A DNA stretch of 64,000 bases from positions 368,017-432,016 of the forward strand of contig NZ_NNBJ01000005.1 of assembly GCF_002803085.1 (NCBI RefSeq). The letters are read 5' to 3'. Shown here piece after piece: positions 45,289-53,533 of the stretch; the stretch's first letter is position 1, and the number at the start of each line of letters is the position of its first letter. This DNA comes from Streptomyces sp. CB01201. GTDB taxonomy: Bacteria; Actinomycetota; Actinomycetes; Streptomycetales; Streptomycetaceae. Position numbers and translations under genes: made by a program. Below the pieces are notes generated by a model, which did no database searches, was not told the origin of the DNA, and saw only the letters and a program-made list of their open reading frames with translations.

Positions 45289-46086
45289 GTGCTCGTGGCA
45301 GACGATTCGAGATCATTCAGCAGCGGCACATTCGGGTCGTACGCGGCGATCGGTGACAGCTTCACCGAGGGCGTCGGCGATCCCGGACCTGACGGAACGT
45401 TCGTCGGCTGGGCCGACCGGTTCGCGGTGCTCCTCGCGGACCAGCGGCCGGAGGGGACGTTCCGCTACGCCAACCTCGCCGTCCGCGGCAAGCTCCTCGA
45501 CCAGATCGTCGAGGACCAGGTGCCCAGGGCGAAGGAACTCGCGCCCGACCTGGTGAGCTTCTGCGCGGGCGGCAACGACATCATCCGTCCGGGTACCGAC
45601 CCGGACGAGGTGGCCGAGCGCTTCGAGCGTGCCCTGGCCGATCTGAAGCCGGCCGTCGGCACCGTCATGGTGACCACGGGCTTCGACACCCGGGGGGTCA
45701 CCCTGCTCCGCCACCTGCGGGGCAAGATCGCCACGTACAACGGGCATGTGCGGGCCATCGCGGACCGCTACGACTGCCCCGTGCTCGACCTCTGGTCGCT
45801 CAAGTCCGTTCAGGACCGGCGGGCCTGGGACGGCGACCGGCTGCACCTCTCCGCCGAGGGGCACACCCGGGTCGCGCTGCGCGCCGCCCAGGTGCTCGGC
45901 CTTGAGGTCCCGGCCGACCCGGACCAGCCGTGGCCGCCGCTGCCGCCGCGGGGCACCCTGGAGGTGCGGCGCGACGACATCCACTGGGCGCGCGAGTACC
46001 TCGTGCCGTGGATCGGACGGCGGCTGCGCGGCGAGTCTTCGGGCGACGCTGTGTCGGCCAAGCGCCCCGATCTGCTGCCTCTCTGA
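45289..46086 (+). CDS. SGNH/GDSL hydrolase
   Basis: 265 aa. Block I AAIGDSFTEGVGD contains the catalytic Ser, block III is CAGGNDIIRPG, and block V GDRLHLSAEGH supplies the Asp/His pair. No signal peptide, so it is probably a cytoplasmic esterase or lipase of unknown substrate. GGAGG at 45280-45284 lies 4 nt before GTG 45289 and 10 nt before the in-frame GTG 45295, so either may be the start. Confidence 0.88.
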   Translation: MLVADDSRSFSSGTFGSYAAIGDSFTEGVGDPGPDGTFVGWADRFAVLLADQRPEGTFRYANLAVRGKLLDQIVEDQVPRAKELAPDLVSFCAGGNDIIRPGTDPDEVAERFERALADLKPAVGTVMVTTGFDTRGVTLLRHLRGKIATYNGHVRAIADRYDCPVLDLWSLKSVQDRRAWDGDRLHLSAEGHTRVALRAAQVLGLEVPADPDQPWPPLPPRGTLEVRRDDIHWAREYLVPWIGRRLRGESSGDAVSAKRPDLLPL

Positions 46087-46128
46087 CGGATCGTCAGAAC
46101 TGCGGCGGCGCGGTGGCGGTCCCGGCTG

Positions 46129-47118
46129 TCAGGCGGCCAGCACCTTCGCCTCAAGAGCCGGGTCGAGGCCGACCGGTGGGCGGTCCGGGCGCTGGGGCGC
46201 GGTGCCGCCGATCGAACGGAGCCAGTCCCAGGTGTCGGCGACCGTCTCCTCGACGGGACGGCAGCGCAGCCCGGTGGCCAGTGCCTTCGTCACGTCGGAG
46301 CGGTGCATCGTGTCGTGCAGCTCGCCCGGCGGGATCCATACCGGCAGGTGCTGCCAGGGCTCGATCCCGGCGGCGAGGATCCGCTCGGGGTCCGTCCAGC
46401 GCGGCACCGCCCGTCCGCCGGTGACCCGTACGCAGGCGTCGATGAGCGCGCCCATCGTGGCGTGGCCCGCCGGACCGACGAGACCGTACGGGCCGCTGAG
46501 CCGGGCCTCGGCGGCGTCCAGGATCCACCGCGCCAGGTCGCGGCAGTCGATGTACTGGATCCCCAGATCGCGCGGGCCCGGCGCCAGCATCTCGCCGCCG
46601 CGTGCGGCCCGGCCCAGCCACCACGGCAGCCGCCCGATGTTCTCCCACGGGCCGAGGATGAGGCCCGCCCGCACCAACAGCGTTCGCTCCGCGCCGAATT
46701 CACGGACCGCGGCCAGTTCGCCGCCGCGCTTGGCGTGCGCGTACTCCACCTCGCCCGACTCGTCGGGGGAGCCCGTCACCACCGGCGCGGACTCGTCGGC
46801 GCCGGCCGGCATCGGATGCGGGTGGACCGAGCGGCTCGACACGTACACATAGTGTCCGGCCCGCCCGGCGAGCAGCGCGGCCGCGTCCCGCACCGCGGCC
46901 GGCGCGTGCGACCAGGTGTCCACGACGAGGTCCCACTCCCCGTCGGCCAGCGCCGCGAGGCCGCCCTCGGCGGTGCGGTCGCCGTGCAGCGAGGCCGCCC
47001 CGGCGGGTGGCCCGTGCCGCCCGCGGTGGAAGACCGTCACCTCGTGGCCGCGGGTGAGCGCGGCCGCGGTGACGGCCCGCCCGACGAATTCGGTCCCGCC
47101 CAGCATCAGCACTCTCAT
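46129..47118 (-). CDS. NAD-dependent epimerase/dehydratase family protein
   Basis: 329 aa, extended short-chain dehydrogenase fold. The N-terminal nucleotide motif MRVLMLGGTEFVGRAVTAAAL is of the atypical TxFxG-type seen in isoflavone reductase-like and CSP41-like proteins. A Tyr-x3-Lys pair is plausible in EYAHAKRGGE. The C-terminal half (LDIQYIDCRDLARWILDAAE-like region) binds the substrate. The specific reaction is unknown. Convergent with the SGNH gene 42 bp away. Confidence 0.87.
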   Translation of the reverse strand: MRVLMLGGTEFVGRAVTAAALTRGHEVTVFHRGRHGPPAGAASLHGDRTAEGGLAALADGEWDLVVDTWSHAPAAVRDAAALLAGRAGHYVYVSSRSVHPHPMPAGADESAPVVTGSPDESGEVEYAHAKRGGELAAVREFGAERTLLVRAGLILGPWENIGRLPWWLGRAARGGEMLAPGPRDLGIQYIDCRDLARWILDAAEARLSGPYGLVGPAGHATMGALIDACVRVTGGRAVPRWTDPERILAAGIEPWQHLPVWIPPGELHDTMHRSDVTKALATGLRCRPVEETVADTWDWLRSIGGTAPQRPDRPPVGLDPALEAKVLAA

Positions 47119-47206
47119 GGCCCAACTCTGCCCCGCGCGGGGGCCGTCGGGAACGGATGCCTGCTGTGGGCGTAATCGAGCGGCCGGTGCGAGAGCGGGG
47201 CGGCCC

Positions 47207-47998
47207 CTAGGGCCGGTAGAGCGTGCCGGGCCGGGGCGTGCCGGGCGCGAGCAACTGCGGGACGGTCACGAAGGTGTACCCGCGCTTGCGCAATGCGTCG
47301 ATGATGCCGGGCACGGCGGGCACGGTGCCGTCGTAGATGTCGTGCAGCAGGATGATGCCGTCGCGTCCGGCCTGGTCCAGGATGCGCTGCTGGATCAGGG
47401 CGCTGTCGGTCGTGTCGTAGTCCTTGGCGGTGGCGCTCCACAGCACCTGGGAGAGGCCGAGTTCCTCGGTGACGGCCTTCACGTCGTTGTTGGTGCGGCC
47501 CTGCGGCGGTCGCATCAGCGTGGGTTCACGGCCGGTGAGGGCCTTGACCGCCTGCTGGGTGCGGTCCAGCTCGGAGCGGATCTCGTCCGGCTTGAGCTGG
47601 TCGAGGCGCCGGTGCGTCCAGGTGTGGTTGGCGATCTCGTGGCCTTCGGCAGCGGCTCTGCGCACGGTGTCCGGATAGGTGTCCACGTGCCGCTTGCCGA
47701 GCAGGAAGAAGGTGGCGTGCACCTTCTTCTCCTTGAGGGTGTCCAGGAGTTGAGGTGTGTGCGGGCCCGGCCCCGCGTCGAAGGTCAGGGCGATGCACTT
47801 CGCGGTGGCACAGTCCACCGAACTCTGCGAGCCCGCTCCGGCCGTCTTCGCCGCGGTCTTGCCGACGGCTTGGCCGCGGGCCTCCTCGGGGGAGGTGGAG
47901 TCCTGGCCGCAGCCGGTTAGGGCCAGGGTCAGCGCGGCGGCCGTGACCAATCCGGCGGCGGCCCGCGTGCGTATGGAGCGTGCGGTGTTTTTGAGCAT
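47207..47998 (-). CDS. Polysaccharide deacetylase (CE4) lipoprotein
   Basis: 263 aa from ATG 47998, which has GGAGAG 7 nt upstream. A lipoprotein signal ends in ALTGC with Cys30. A ~35-residue linker leads to the NodB domain. Motif 1 reads TFDAGPGP: the catalytic Asp74 is kept but the metal-binding second Asp is Ala75. Motif 2 NHTWTH supplies His125 and His129, motif 3 is RPPQG, and ILLHDIY is motif 5. Expected to act on cell-wall glycan outside the membrane if active. Confidence 0.9.
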   Translation of the reverse strand: MLKNTARSIRTRAAAGLVTAAALTLALTGCGQDSTSPEEARGQAVGKTAAKTAGAGSQSSVDCATAKCIALTFDAGPGPHTPQLLDTLKEKKVHATFFLLGKRHVDTYPDTVRRAAAEGHEIANHTWTHRRLDQLKPDEIRSELDRTQQAVKALTGREPTLMRPPQGRTNNDVKAVTEELGLSQVLWSATAKDYDTTDSALIQQRILDQAGRDGIILLHDIYDGTVPAVPGIIDALRKRGYTFVTVPQLLAPGTPRPGTLYRP

Positions 47999-48058
47999 GG
48001 CGGTGCTCTCCACGGCGGTGGGTGCGTCGAGAGATCCCCTGGTGGGAACCTCGGGCCG

Positions 48059-48077
48059 ACTATACGCGAGGTGTATA
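48059..48077 (-). promoter_or_regulatory. Possible promoter/operator of the deacetylase gene
   Basis: TATAC (48061-48065) and GTATA (48073-48077) form an interrupted palindrome with a 7-bp spacer. On the minus strand TATAGT (48064-48059) is a good -10 match about 60 bp upstream of the ATG; no -35 match was found. Confidence 0.4.
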
Positions 48078-48103
48078 CATGGAGTGCATAGTGGGGCGGT
48101 CCG

Positions 48104-48151
48104 GTGGCCGAGTGGCCGAGTGGCCGGGTGGCCGAATCGCCGGGTGGCCGG
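48104..48151 (+). repeat. 8-bp tandem repeat, six units
   Basis: GTGGCCGA or GTGGCCGG repeated at 48104, 48112, 48120, 48128 and 48144, with a diverged unit ATCGCCGG at 48136. Confidence 0.8.
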
Positions 48152-48173
48152 GGCCGGTGTTCGTCCGGCCTCG

Positions 48174-48361
48174 GGTCAGCGGGGCTCGGCAGGGCTCGGC
48201 GGCCGACCGGCCCGGTCGCGGCTCGGTGGGGCTCGGCAGGGCTCGGCGGCCGACCGGCCCGGTCGCGGCTCGGTGGGGCTCGGCGGGGCTCGGCGGCCGA
48301 CCGGCCCGGTCGCGGCTCGGTGGGGCTCGGTGGGGCTCGGCGGGCGAATGGCCCGGTCGCG
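48174..48361 (+). repeat. 47-bp tandem repeat, four copies
   Basis: Copies occupy 48174-48220, 48221-48267, 48268-48314 and 48315-48361. The central two differ at one base; the outer two are diverged at their outer ends. Each unit is built from GGGCTCGGC-like 10-mers followed by CGACCGGCCCGGTCGCG. Unit length is not a multiple of three and there are no spacers, so it is neither coding nor CRISPR. Confidence 0.9.
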
Positions 48362-48373
48362 AATTCGCCGGCG

Positions 48374-48973
48374 TCAGCTCCCGGCCGGCCACGGGTCGCC
48401 CGCGACCCGGGCGTGCAGGTGCTCGTCGTGCCAGCCGTCCGCGTGCAACAGGGCGCTGCGCATCGTGCCCTCCAGGGCGAACCCGGCTCGCTGTGCCACC
48501 CGGCAGGACGCCGGGTTGCCCACGGAGTGCGTGAGGCGCAGCCGGTGCAGCCCGAGTTCCTCAAGGGCCCACCGGCTGACCCGTACGGTGGCGTCGAGCG
48601 CGGCGCCCTCGCCGCGACCGGCCGGGAGCAGCCAGTAGAGGATCTCCGCGCTGCCGCCCCGGAGATCGAAGTCGCCGATCCCCATCAGACCGACGGCCCG
48701 GTCGTCGTCGCGCCGGGAGATCGCCCAGATCGCGGCGGCTTCCTCGGTCCAGCGCCGGCCCCAGTCGGCGATCTTCCCGCGGGCCGCGGCCGGTGACAGT
48801 TGCTCGACGCGGTTCCACTGGACGATGTCCGGGTCGAGGCCCGAGGCCACCAGAACGTCCGCGTCGGTCTCCCGCCAGGGGCGCAACTCGCGCCCGCCGG
48901 GCAGAACGAAGGTCGGCTGCTGGTGCTGGGCCATACGTCCCGCGGGGACGACGGGGGGTATCGGAGTGATCAT
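48374..48973 (-). CDS. GNAT family N-acetyltransferase (RimJ/RimL-like)
   Basis: 199 aa. GRELRPWRETDADVLVA is the N-terminal beta strand typical of RimJ-type acetyltransferases; YWLLPAGRGEGAA is the acetyl-CoA pyrophosphate loop (Q/RxxGxG/A); LRLTHSVGNPASCRVAQRAGFALEG is the conserved C-terminal part. The acceptor is unknown. GTG/ATG options near the N-terminus exist (ATG 48973; internal Met in GRMAQHQQ), so the first ~12 residues are uncertain. Confidence 0.88.
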   Translation of the reverse strand: MITPIPPVVPAGRMAQHQQPTFVLPGGRELRPWRETDADVLVASGLDPDIVQWNRVEQLSPAAARGKIADWGRRWTEEAAAIWAISRRDDDRAVGLMGIGDFDLRGGSAEILYWLLPAGRGEGAALDATVRVSRWALEELGLHRLRLTHSVGNPASCRVAQRAGFALEGTMRSALLHADGWHDEHLHARVAGDPWPAGS

Positions 48974-49042
48974 CCCCGCATCATCGCAGCAGCCCTCGGC
49001 GGCCTCCGGGAATCCGGCCGCGCGGTCGGGCGTTCACCAGCC

Positions 49043-49492
49043 ATGACGGCTATCGAGGTGTCTCAGGAAGATCTGCTGAAGCTGGTCGGCGAGCAGGACG
49101 GCGGAGTGCTCGTCACCCTGAAACGGGACGGGCGGCCCCAGCTCTCCAATGTGAACCACCACTACTACCCGGCCGAGGGCGTCATCAGGGTCTCGCTCAC
49201 CGACGACCGGGCCAAGACCAGGAACCTGCGCCGCGATGCCCGTGCGAGCTACCACGTGACCAGTGACGACCGCTGGGCGTGGACGGTCGTGGAGGGCACG
49301 GCCGACCTCACCCCGGTCGCCGCCGACCCGCACGACGCGACGGTCGAGGAGCTGATCACCCTGTTCCGGGACGTCCAGGGCGAACACCCCGACTGGGACG
49401 ACTTCCGCGCGGCCATGGTCCGTGACCGGCGCCTCGTCCTGCGGCTGCGGGTGGAGCGGGCGTACGGACAGCCGCGCCGGGGCGGGGCCTGA
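49043..49492 (+). CDS. F420-dependent PPOX-class oxidoreductase (TIGR03618-like)
   Basis: 149 aa split-barrel flavin/F420-binding protein. GGVLVTLKRDGRPQLSNV is the family strand pair, DDRAKTRNLRRDARASYHV the cofactor-phosphate binding region, and WAWTVVEGTADL the dimer interface. Such enzymes reduce varied substrates with coenzyme F420H2. The start ATG 49043 gives the usual family length; the ribosome site is weak. It is divergent from the acetyltransferase. Confidence 0.9.
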   Translation: MTAIEVSQEDLLKLVGEQDGGVLVTLKRDGRPQLSNVNHHYYPAEGVIRVSLTDDRAKTRNLRRDARASYHVTSDDRWAWTVVEGTADLTPVAADPHDATVEELITLFRDVQGEHPDWDDFRAAMVRDRRLVLRLRVERAYGQPRRGGA

Positions 49493-49611
49493 GGCCGCCG
49501 CTGCCCGTCGCGTACGGCCCGGACGGGCTGCGCGGCGGTGCGACCGTCCCCGCACGAGTGCGAACGGGACGGTTGCCCATAATGGAAACACCCCGAACTC
49601 CAGGAGGTGCC

Positions 49612-50814
49612 GTGAGCGGCGCTGGATCTCTGCTTCCCCTTCGCGCCAGACTCCGCGAGCTGCGCGCCGACGCGTTCGGCGCCGACCCGGCGGGGGAGCG
49701 GATGGCACGCATCCGCCGCTCGCCGAACTTCGCGGACGGCGTGTTCCAGAATCCGGAGGGCGCACGGACCCGGCCCTCGGGCTCGACCGTGGAGTTCGCG
49801 AAGCAGTTCCTCGCCAAGGAGCAGCGGGCGCGCCGCGCTCCCACCGGCACCATCCCGGTCCACCCCACCACCCTCGCGGACATCGCGAAGCCGCCTGCCA
49901 CCGGACTCCGGCTCACCTGGATGGGGCATTCCAGTGTGCTCGCCGAGATCGACGGGCGCCGGGTCCTCTTCGATCCGGTGTGGGGTGAGCGCTGCTCGCC
50001 CTTCCCCTTCGCGGGACCCAAGCGGCTGCATCCCGTCCCGCTGCCGCTGGCCGCGCTCGGCACGGTCGACGTGGTCGTCATCTCGCACGACCACTACGAC
50101 CACCTCGACATGCCCACGATCCGCGACCTCGTCGGCACCGGCACGGTGTTCGCGGTGCCGCTCGGCGTCGGTGCCCACCTGGAGCACTGGGGCGTGCCCG
50201 CCGAGCGGATCCACGAGCTGGACTGGAACGAGTCCGCGAAGGTCAACGGCCTCACGCTCACCGCGACCCCGGCCCGCCACTTCTGCGGCCGCGGCCTGCG
50301 CAACCAGCAGCACACCCTGTGGGCGTCCTGGGTGGTGGCCGGGGCCGGGCACCGGATCTACCACAGCGGCGATACGGGCTACTTCGGCGGCTTCCGCGAC
50401 ATCGGCGCGGAGCACGGGCCGTTCGACGCGACGATGATCCAGATCGGGGCCTACTCCGAGTTCTGGCCCGATATCCACATGACGCCCGCCGAGGGTCTGC
50501 GCGCCCACCTGGACCTCCAGGGCGGCGCCGCGCACGGCGTGATCATGCCGATCCACTGGGGCACGTTCAACCTTGCGCCGCACGCCTGGGCCGAGCCCGG
50601 TGAGTGGACGCTGGACGCGGCGGAGGAGGCCGGGCAGGCCGTGGCGGTGCCTCGGCCCGGCGAGCCGTTCGAACCTGCCGGGACGGTTCCGGCCGACCCC
50701 TGGTGGCGGGCGATCTCGGCACCGGTCGCGCGCCCTTGGCGCCGCCCCGCTCCCGTGCCCGCCCCCGTGGTCGCCGCTCCCGAGGCAGATCTCGACCTCG
50801 CCGGGGAACGGTGA
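49612..50814 (+). CDS. Metallo-beta-lactamase fold hydrolase (NAPE-PLD/UlaG-like)
   Basis: 400 aa. GTG 49612 has AGGAGG 4 nt upstream. An N-terminal ~110-residue region is followed by LTWMGHSSVLAEIDGRRVLFDPVW, the metal motif SHDHYDHLD, and later metal ligands in ATPARHFCGRG, YHSGDTGYF and MPIHWGTF. This order of motifs is that of NAPE-phospholipase D-like and L-ascorbate lactonase-like proteins. The Pro/Ala-rich C-terminal ~35 residues are probably disordered. The substrate is unknown; it could be a phosphodiester. Confidence 0.88.
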   Translation: MSGAGSLLPLRARLRELRADAFGADPAGERMARIRRSPNFADGVFQNPEGARTRPSGSTVEFAKQFLAKEQRARRAPTGTIPVHPTTLADIAKPPATGLRLTWMGHSSVLAEIDGRRVLFDPVWGERCSPFPFAGPKRLHPVPLPLAALGTVDVVVISHDHYDHLDMPTIRDLVGTGTVFAVPLGVGAHLEHWGVPAERIHELDWNESAKVNGLTLTATPARHFCGRGLRNQQHTLWASWVVAGAGHRIYHSGDTGYFGGFRDIGAEHGPFDATMIQIGAYSEFWPDIHMTPAEGLRAHLDLQGGAAHGVIMPIHWGTFNLAPHAWAEPGEWTLDAAEEAGQAVAVPRPGEPFEPAGTVPADPWWRAISAPVARPWRRPAPVPAPVVAAPEADLDLAGER

Positions 50815-50823
50815 CGTCCGGCC

Positions 50824-51768
50824 CTACTCGGCGCCCTCGCGATCGATGAACGCGGTCAACGCGTCCACCGTCGCGGCGGGTTGCTCGTCGGGAATGAAGT
50901 GTCCGGCCCGTGGGATCGAGACGCCGGTCGTGTTCCGCGCCCACGGGCCGATGGAGGCGGCCATGTCGGGGATGGATCCGTGGGAACTGGAGATTCCCAG
51001 GACCGGGACGGTCAAGTGCCCCCGTTCCAGAGCCTCATGATTCCTGCGCGCCGATTCGGCGGCGTCGCGGTAGTAGGCGAGGGACGCCGTCAGGCCTCCC
51101 TCGGCCGCGACGGCGGCGGCGTAGTGGCCGATCTCGGCGTCGTCGAAGGTGTCCGGGGACAGGGCTTTGGTCTTCAAGAACCAGCCGACGTAGTCGCGTT
51201 CGCGGCCGGTGAGCAGTGTCTCGGGCAGCTCGGGCACCAGATGGAAGGCGAAGTGCCAGGTTTTCCAGGCCCGTTCGGGATCCGTCGGGATGGAGTCCGG
51301 CAGGGTGATTCCGGGAATGCCGGCGTCGAGCAGAGCGACACCGTGCAGACGCTCTTCGTACGTCAGGGCCAGCGAGAAGGCGACCCAGGCACCGATGTCG
51401 TGGGCGGCGAGCCAGTACGTCGACACGTCGAGCGCGGTCAGCGCGGCCTGGACGCGAGAGGCGACGGTGTGCGTGTCGTAGCTGCCGCGAGGGCGCTCGG
51501 AGTGGCCCTGCCCCGGCAGGTCGACCGCGATCACGTGGAATCGCTCGGCAAGGCCGGTCATCACCTCGCGCCAGGCCCACCAGGTCTGCGGGAATCCGGC
51601 GAGCAGGACGACGGTGGGCCCTTCCGGTCGGCCGCCCTCCACGGCGTGAAGCCGGATTCCTTCCGCGTCGACCCAGCGGTGGGTGAAACCCGCGAGGTCA
51701 TGGAGGGGCAGCCCGGGGACCGGGTTCTGGCCGCAGGAGCTGTTCGGGGCTATGGCGTCGTCGGTCAT
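50824..51768 (-). CDS. Alpha/beta hydrolase, epoxide hydrolase-like
   Basis: 314 aa. LLAGFPQTWWAWREVM carries the oxyanion segment, the nucleophile elbow AAHDIGAW has Asp instead of Ser, and RAGHFIPDEQP gives the catalytic His; this Asp-His arrangement is that of epoxide hydrolases and haloalkane dehalogenases. Residues ~155-230 form the cap. It is divergent from a TetR gene with a palindrome between them, which suggests substrate-induced control. Confidence 0.88.
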   Translation of the reverse strand: MTDDAIAPNSSCGQNPVPGLPLHDLAGFTHRWVDAEGIRLHAVEGGRPEGPTVVLLAGFPQTWWAWREVMTGLAERFHVIAVDLPGQGHSERPRGSYDTHTVASRVQAALTALDVSTYWLAAHDIGAWVAFSLALTYEERLHGVALLDAGIPGITLPDSIPTDPERAWKTWHFAFHLVPELPETLLTGRERDYVGWFLKTKALSPDTFDDAEIGHYAAAVAAEGGLTASLAYYRDAAESARRNHEALERGHLTVPVLGISSSHGSIPDMAASIGPWARNTTGVSIPRAGHFIPDEQPAATVDALTAFIDREGAE

Positions 51769-51784
51769 GGCTCGACCCTACGGC

Positions 51785-51808
51785 ATCTTGGACTGATTGG
51801 TTCAAGAT
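51785..51808. promoter_or_regulatory. Putative TetR operator between the hydrolase and its regulator
   Basis: A 24-bp imperfect palindrome with perfect outer arms ATCTTG and CAAGAT and inner matches, centred at about 51796. It ends next to TAAGAT (51808-51813), a good -10 for the TetR gene, so binding would block both divergent promoters. Confidence 0.6.
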
Positions 51809-51870
51809 AAGATGGCAGGGTCGGAACGGTAAGGCCGCAACGGCTGGTCCAAGAGCGAGGTGCGTGCGTG

Positions 51871-52461
51871 ATGGCCGGGAAGAAGCAGTTCGACGTGGAC
51901 ATCGCACTCGACGCGGCGATGGCCCAGTTCTGGCGGGCCGGATACGCCGACACGTCTGTCGACGACCTCTCCAGGGCGACCGGGTTGAACCGCAGTTCCC
52001 TCTACTCCTCGTTCGGGGACAAGGACGCGCTCTACCTGCGCTGCCTCGACCGCTACGCCGCACGGTACGGAGACAGGTACGACCAGGCGCTTTCCCGCGC
52101 CTCCCAGGATCCGCTCCAGGCGGTACGGGCGTTCTTCGAGGTCACCCTGCGGCGCATCGCCGACCCCGACGTGCCCGATGGCTGTCTGGTCGCCCAGACC
52201 GCGATGGCGGCGCCGGTGCTCAGCGCCGCCGTCGCCGCGCGCGCGAGCGAGGCTCTGGGCTCGCAGCGCTCGCGGTTGCGGAACGCCCTGAGCGCCGGGC
52301 GACTGGCCGACGGCGTCGCCGACGACTTCGCGGTCCACCTGGCGGCGGTCAACCAGTCGCTGGCCGTCCTGAGCAGGACGGGGGCGGACCAGAAGCAGCT
52401 CCGCACGGTCGTCGACATCAGCATGGGCGCGCTCTCCCACGCCTTGTCCGCACGCGGCTGA
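51871..52461 (+). CDS. TetR/AcrR family transcriptional regulator
   Basis: 196 aa. The N-terminal helix-turn-helix (~8-55) reads ALDAAMAQFWRAGYADTSVDDL then TGLNRSSLYSSFGDKDALY. The C-terminal ligand-binding domain contains VPDGCLVAQTA, as in the group of TetR regulators of hydrolases and thioredoxin-like genes. GTG 51868 directly before ATG 51871 is an alternative start. Probably represses itself and the divergent epoxide hydrolase-like gene. Confidence 0.9.
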   Translation: MAGKKQFDVDIALDAAMAQFWRAGYADTSVDDLSRATGLNRSSLYSSFGDKDALYLRCLDRYAARYGDRYDQALSRASQDPLQAVRAFFEVTLRRIADPDVPDGCLVAQTAMAAPVLSAAVAARASEALGSQRSRLRNALSAGRLADGVADDFAVHLAAVNQSLAVLSRTGADQKQLRTVVDISMGALSHALSARG

Positions 52462-52512
52462 CCCGCGCCAACTCGTCTGCGCAGGCCGGCTGTCGAGAAT
52501 CAGGAAGGGGTG

Positions 52513-52914
52513 ATGGCGACCATGAGGAACCGTCCCGTACTCGTCTACGACGGCGACTGCGCGTTCTGCACCTCCTGCGTCCGCTTCGTCGAGCGGAGCG
52601 TCCGGCCGCGCTGCGAGATCACGCCGTGGCAGTTCGCGGATCTCGACGCGCTGGGTACGTCCCAACGCCGGGCGGAGCACGAGCTGTTGTGGATCACGCC
52701 CGATGGTGCGGTCCATGGTGGGGCGCAGGCCGTCGCCCAACTCCTGCTGAGCGCGCGCGGCGCCTGGCCCGTACCCGGGGCGCTGCTCACCCTGCCGCCC
52801 TTCCGCCGGCCGGCCCACGGCCTCTACCGGCTCGTCGCCGACCACCGCGAGCACCTGCCGGGCGGCACCCCGGCCTGCGCGCTGCCGCCCGGCCGGCGGC
52901 CGGAGACGTCCTGA
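52513..52914 (+). CDS. DCC-family thiol-disulfide oxidoreductase
   Basis: 133 aa from ATG 52513, with AGGAAGG upstream; ATG 52522 and GTG 52510 are alternatives. The DCC motif VYDGDCAFC holds Cys16 and Cys19 (D-x-x-C-x-x-C), the redox pair of this thioredoxin-like family. LLLSARGAWPVPGALLTLPPF is a hydrophobic stretch typical of DCC proteins. The role in the cell is unknown. It follows the TetR gene by about 50 bp. Confidence 0.87.
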   Translation: MATMRNRPVLVYDGDCAFCTSCVRFVERSVRPRCEITPWQFADLDALGTSQRRAEHELLWITPDGAVHGGAQAVAQLLLSARGAWPVPGALLTLPPFRRPAHGLYRLVADHREHLPGGTPACALPPGRRPETS

Positions 52915-53014
52915 GACGGGCCGGCCCACCGCAGGATCCGAGCGGTGTCCTCGACGGGGCGCGGGCGACGGGGGTGGCCGACGGGACGGGCCTGGGCCGT
53001 GGGAGGGTGGCGGA

Positions 53015-53500
53015 GTGAGGGAACAACAAGGCGCGCGGCTGGTGGCCGACCTCGGCCGGGCGCTCGCGGCGGCGTCCCCGCAGACGGGGGGCGCCCTGTG
53101 GCGGCTCGCCGAGAGCGGGCGGGACCTGGATGCCAACCTGCTGCGACTGCCGCCCGGGCGCGGCATCGAGGAGCACACCGACCTCCGGCTCGACGTCCTG
53201 CTCGTCGTCCTCGAAGGCGGCGGTGAACTCCGTACGGAGTCGGGCACCCAGCCGCTGCGCCCGGTGACCGCGCTCTGGCTGCCCAAGGGTTCGCGCCGGG
53301 CGCTCGCCGCCGGGGCCGACGGCATGGGCTACCTCTCCGTGCACCCGCGCAGGCCCGGGCTCGCCATCGGGGCGCCGCCGGGCGTGGAGGACGGCGAGAG
53401 CGCCTGCCTCCTCGACCGGGTCTGCCCCGAGTGCGGCCGCCTGGCCACCGAACGCGCGGCGCGGTTCTGCTGGAACTGCGGTTCGGCGCTGGCGGGCTGA
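53015..53500 (+). CDS. Cupin-fold protein with C-terminal zinc ribbon
   Basis: 161 aa. A cupin-like beta region (~35-110: EEHTDLRLDVLLVVLEGGGEL, then ALWLPKGSRRAL) is followed by a zinc ribbon with CPEC near 137 and CWNC near 153. Only part of the cupin metal-binding set is visible. The pairing suggests a small binding or regulatory protein; no function can be assigned. GTG 53015 has GGAGGGTGG upstream. Confidence 0.7.
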   Translation: MREQQGARLVADLGRALAAASPQTGGALWRLAESGRDLDANLLRLPPGRGIEEHTDLRLDVLLVVLEGGGELRTESGTQPLRPVTALWLPKGSRRALAAGADGMGYLSVHPRRPGLAIGAPPGVEDGESACLLDRVCPECGRLATERAARFCWNCGSALAG

Positions 53501-53504
53501 GGCC

Positions 53505-53533
53505 GCCGGTCCCCGCCGGCCCGCCGGGACGGC
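53505..53533. terminator. Imperfect GC-rich hairpin between convergent genes
   Basis: GCCGGTCCC pairs with GGGACGGC with one bulge, filling the 33-bp gap between the cupin and esterase stops. Confidence 0.4.

Larger units (their letters stand above)
47999..48373. other. Repeat-rich intergenic region
   Basis: 375 bp upstream of the deacetylase gene. It contains an interrupted palindrome with a possible minus-strand -10 box, six 8-bp tandem units and four 47-bp tandem units. Both strands stay open across the repeats, but no ribosome site or domain supports a gene. Confidence 0.75.

Noticed and set aside
48174..48361. Tandem repeats considered as a CRISPR array
   Set aside because: Units are contiguous without spacers, and no cas genes occur in the window.
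48022..48534. Open frame of 170 codons through the tandem repeats
   Set aside because: It exists because GC-rich repeats lack stops; the repeat length is not a multiple of three and there is no ribosome site.
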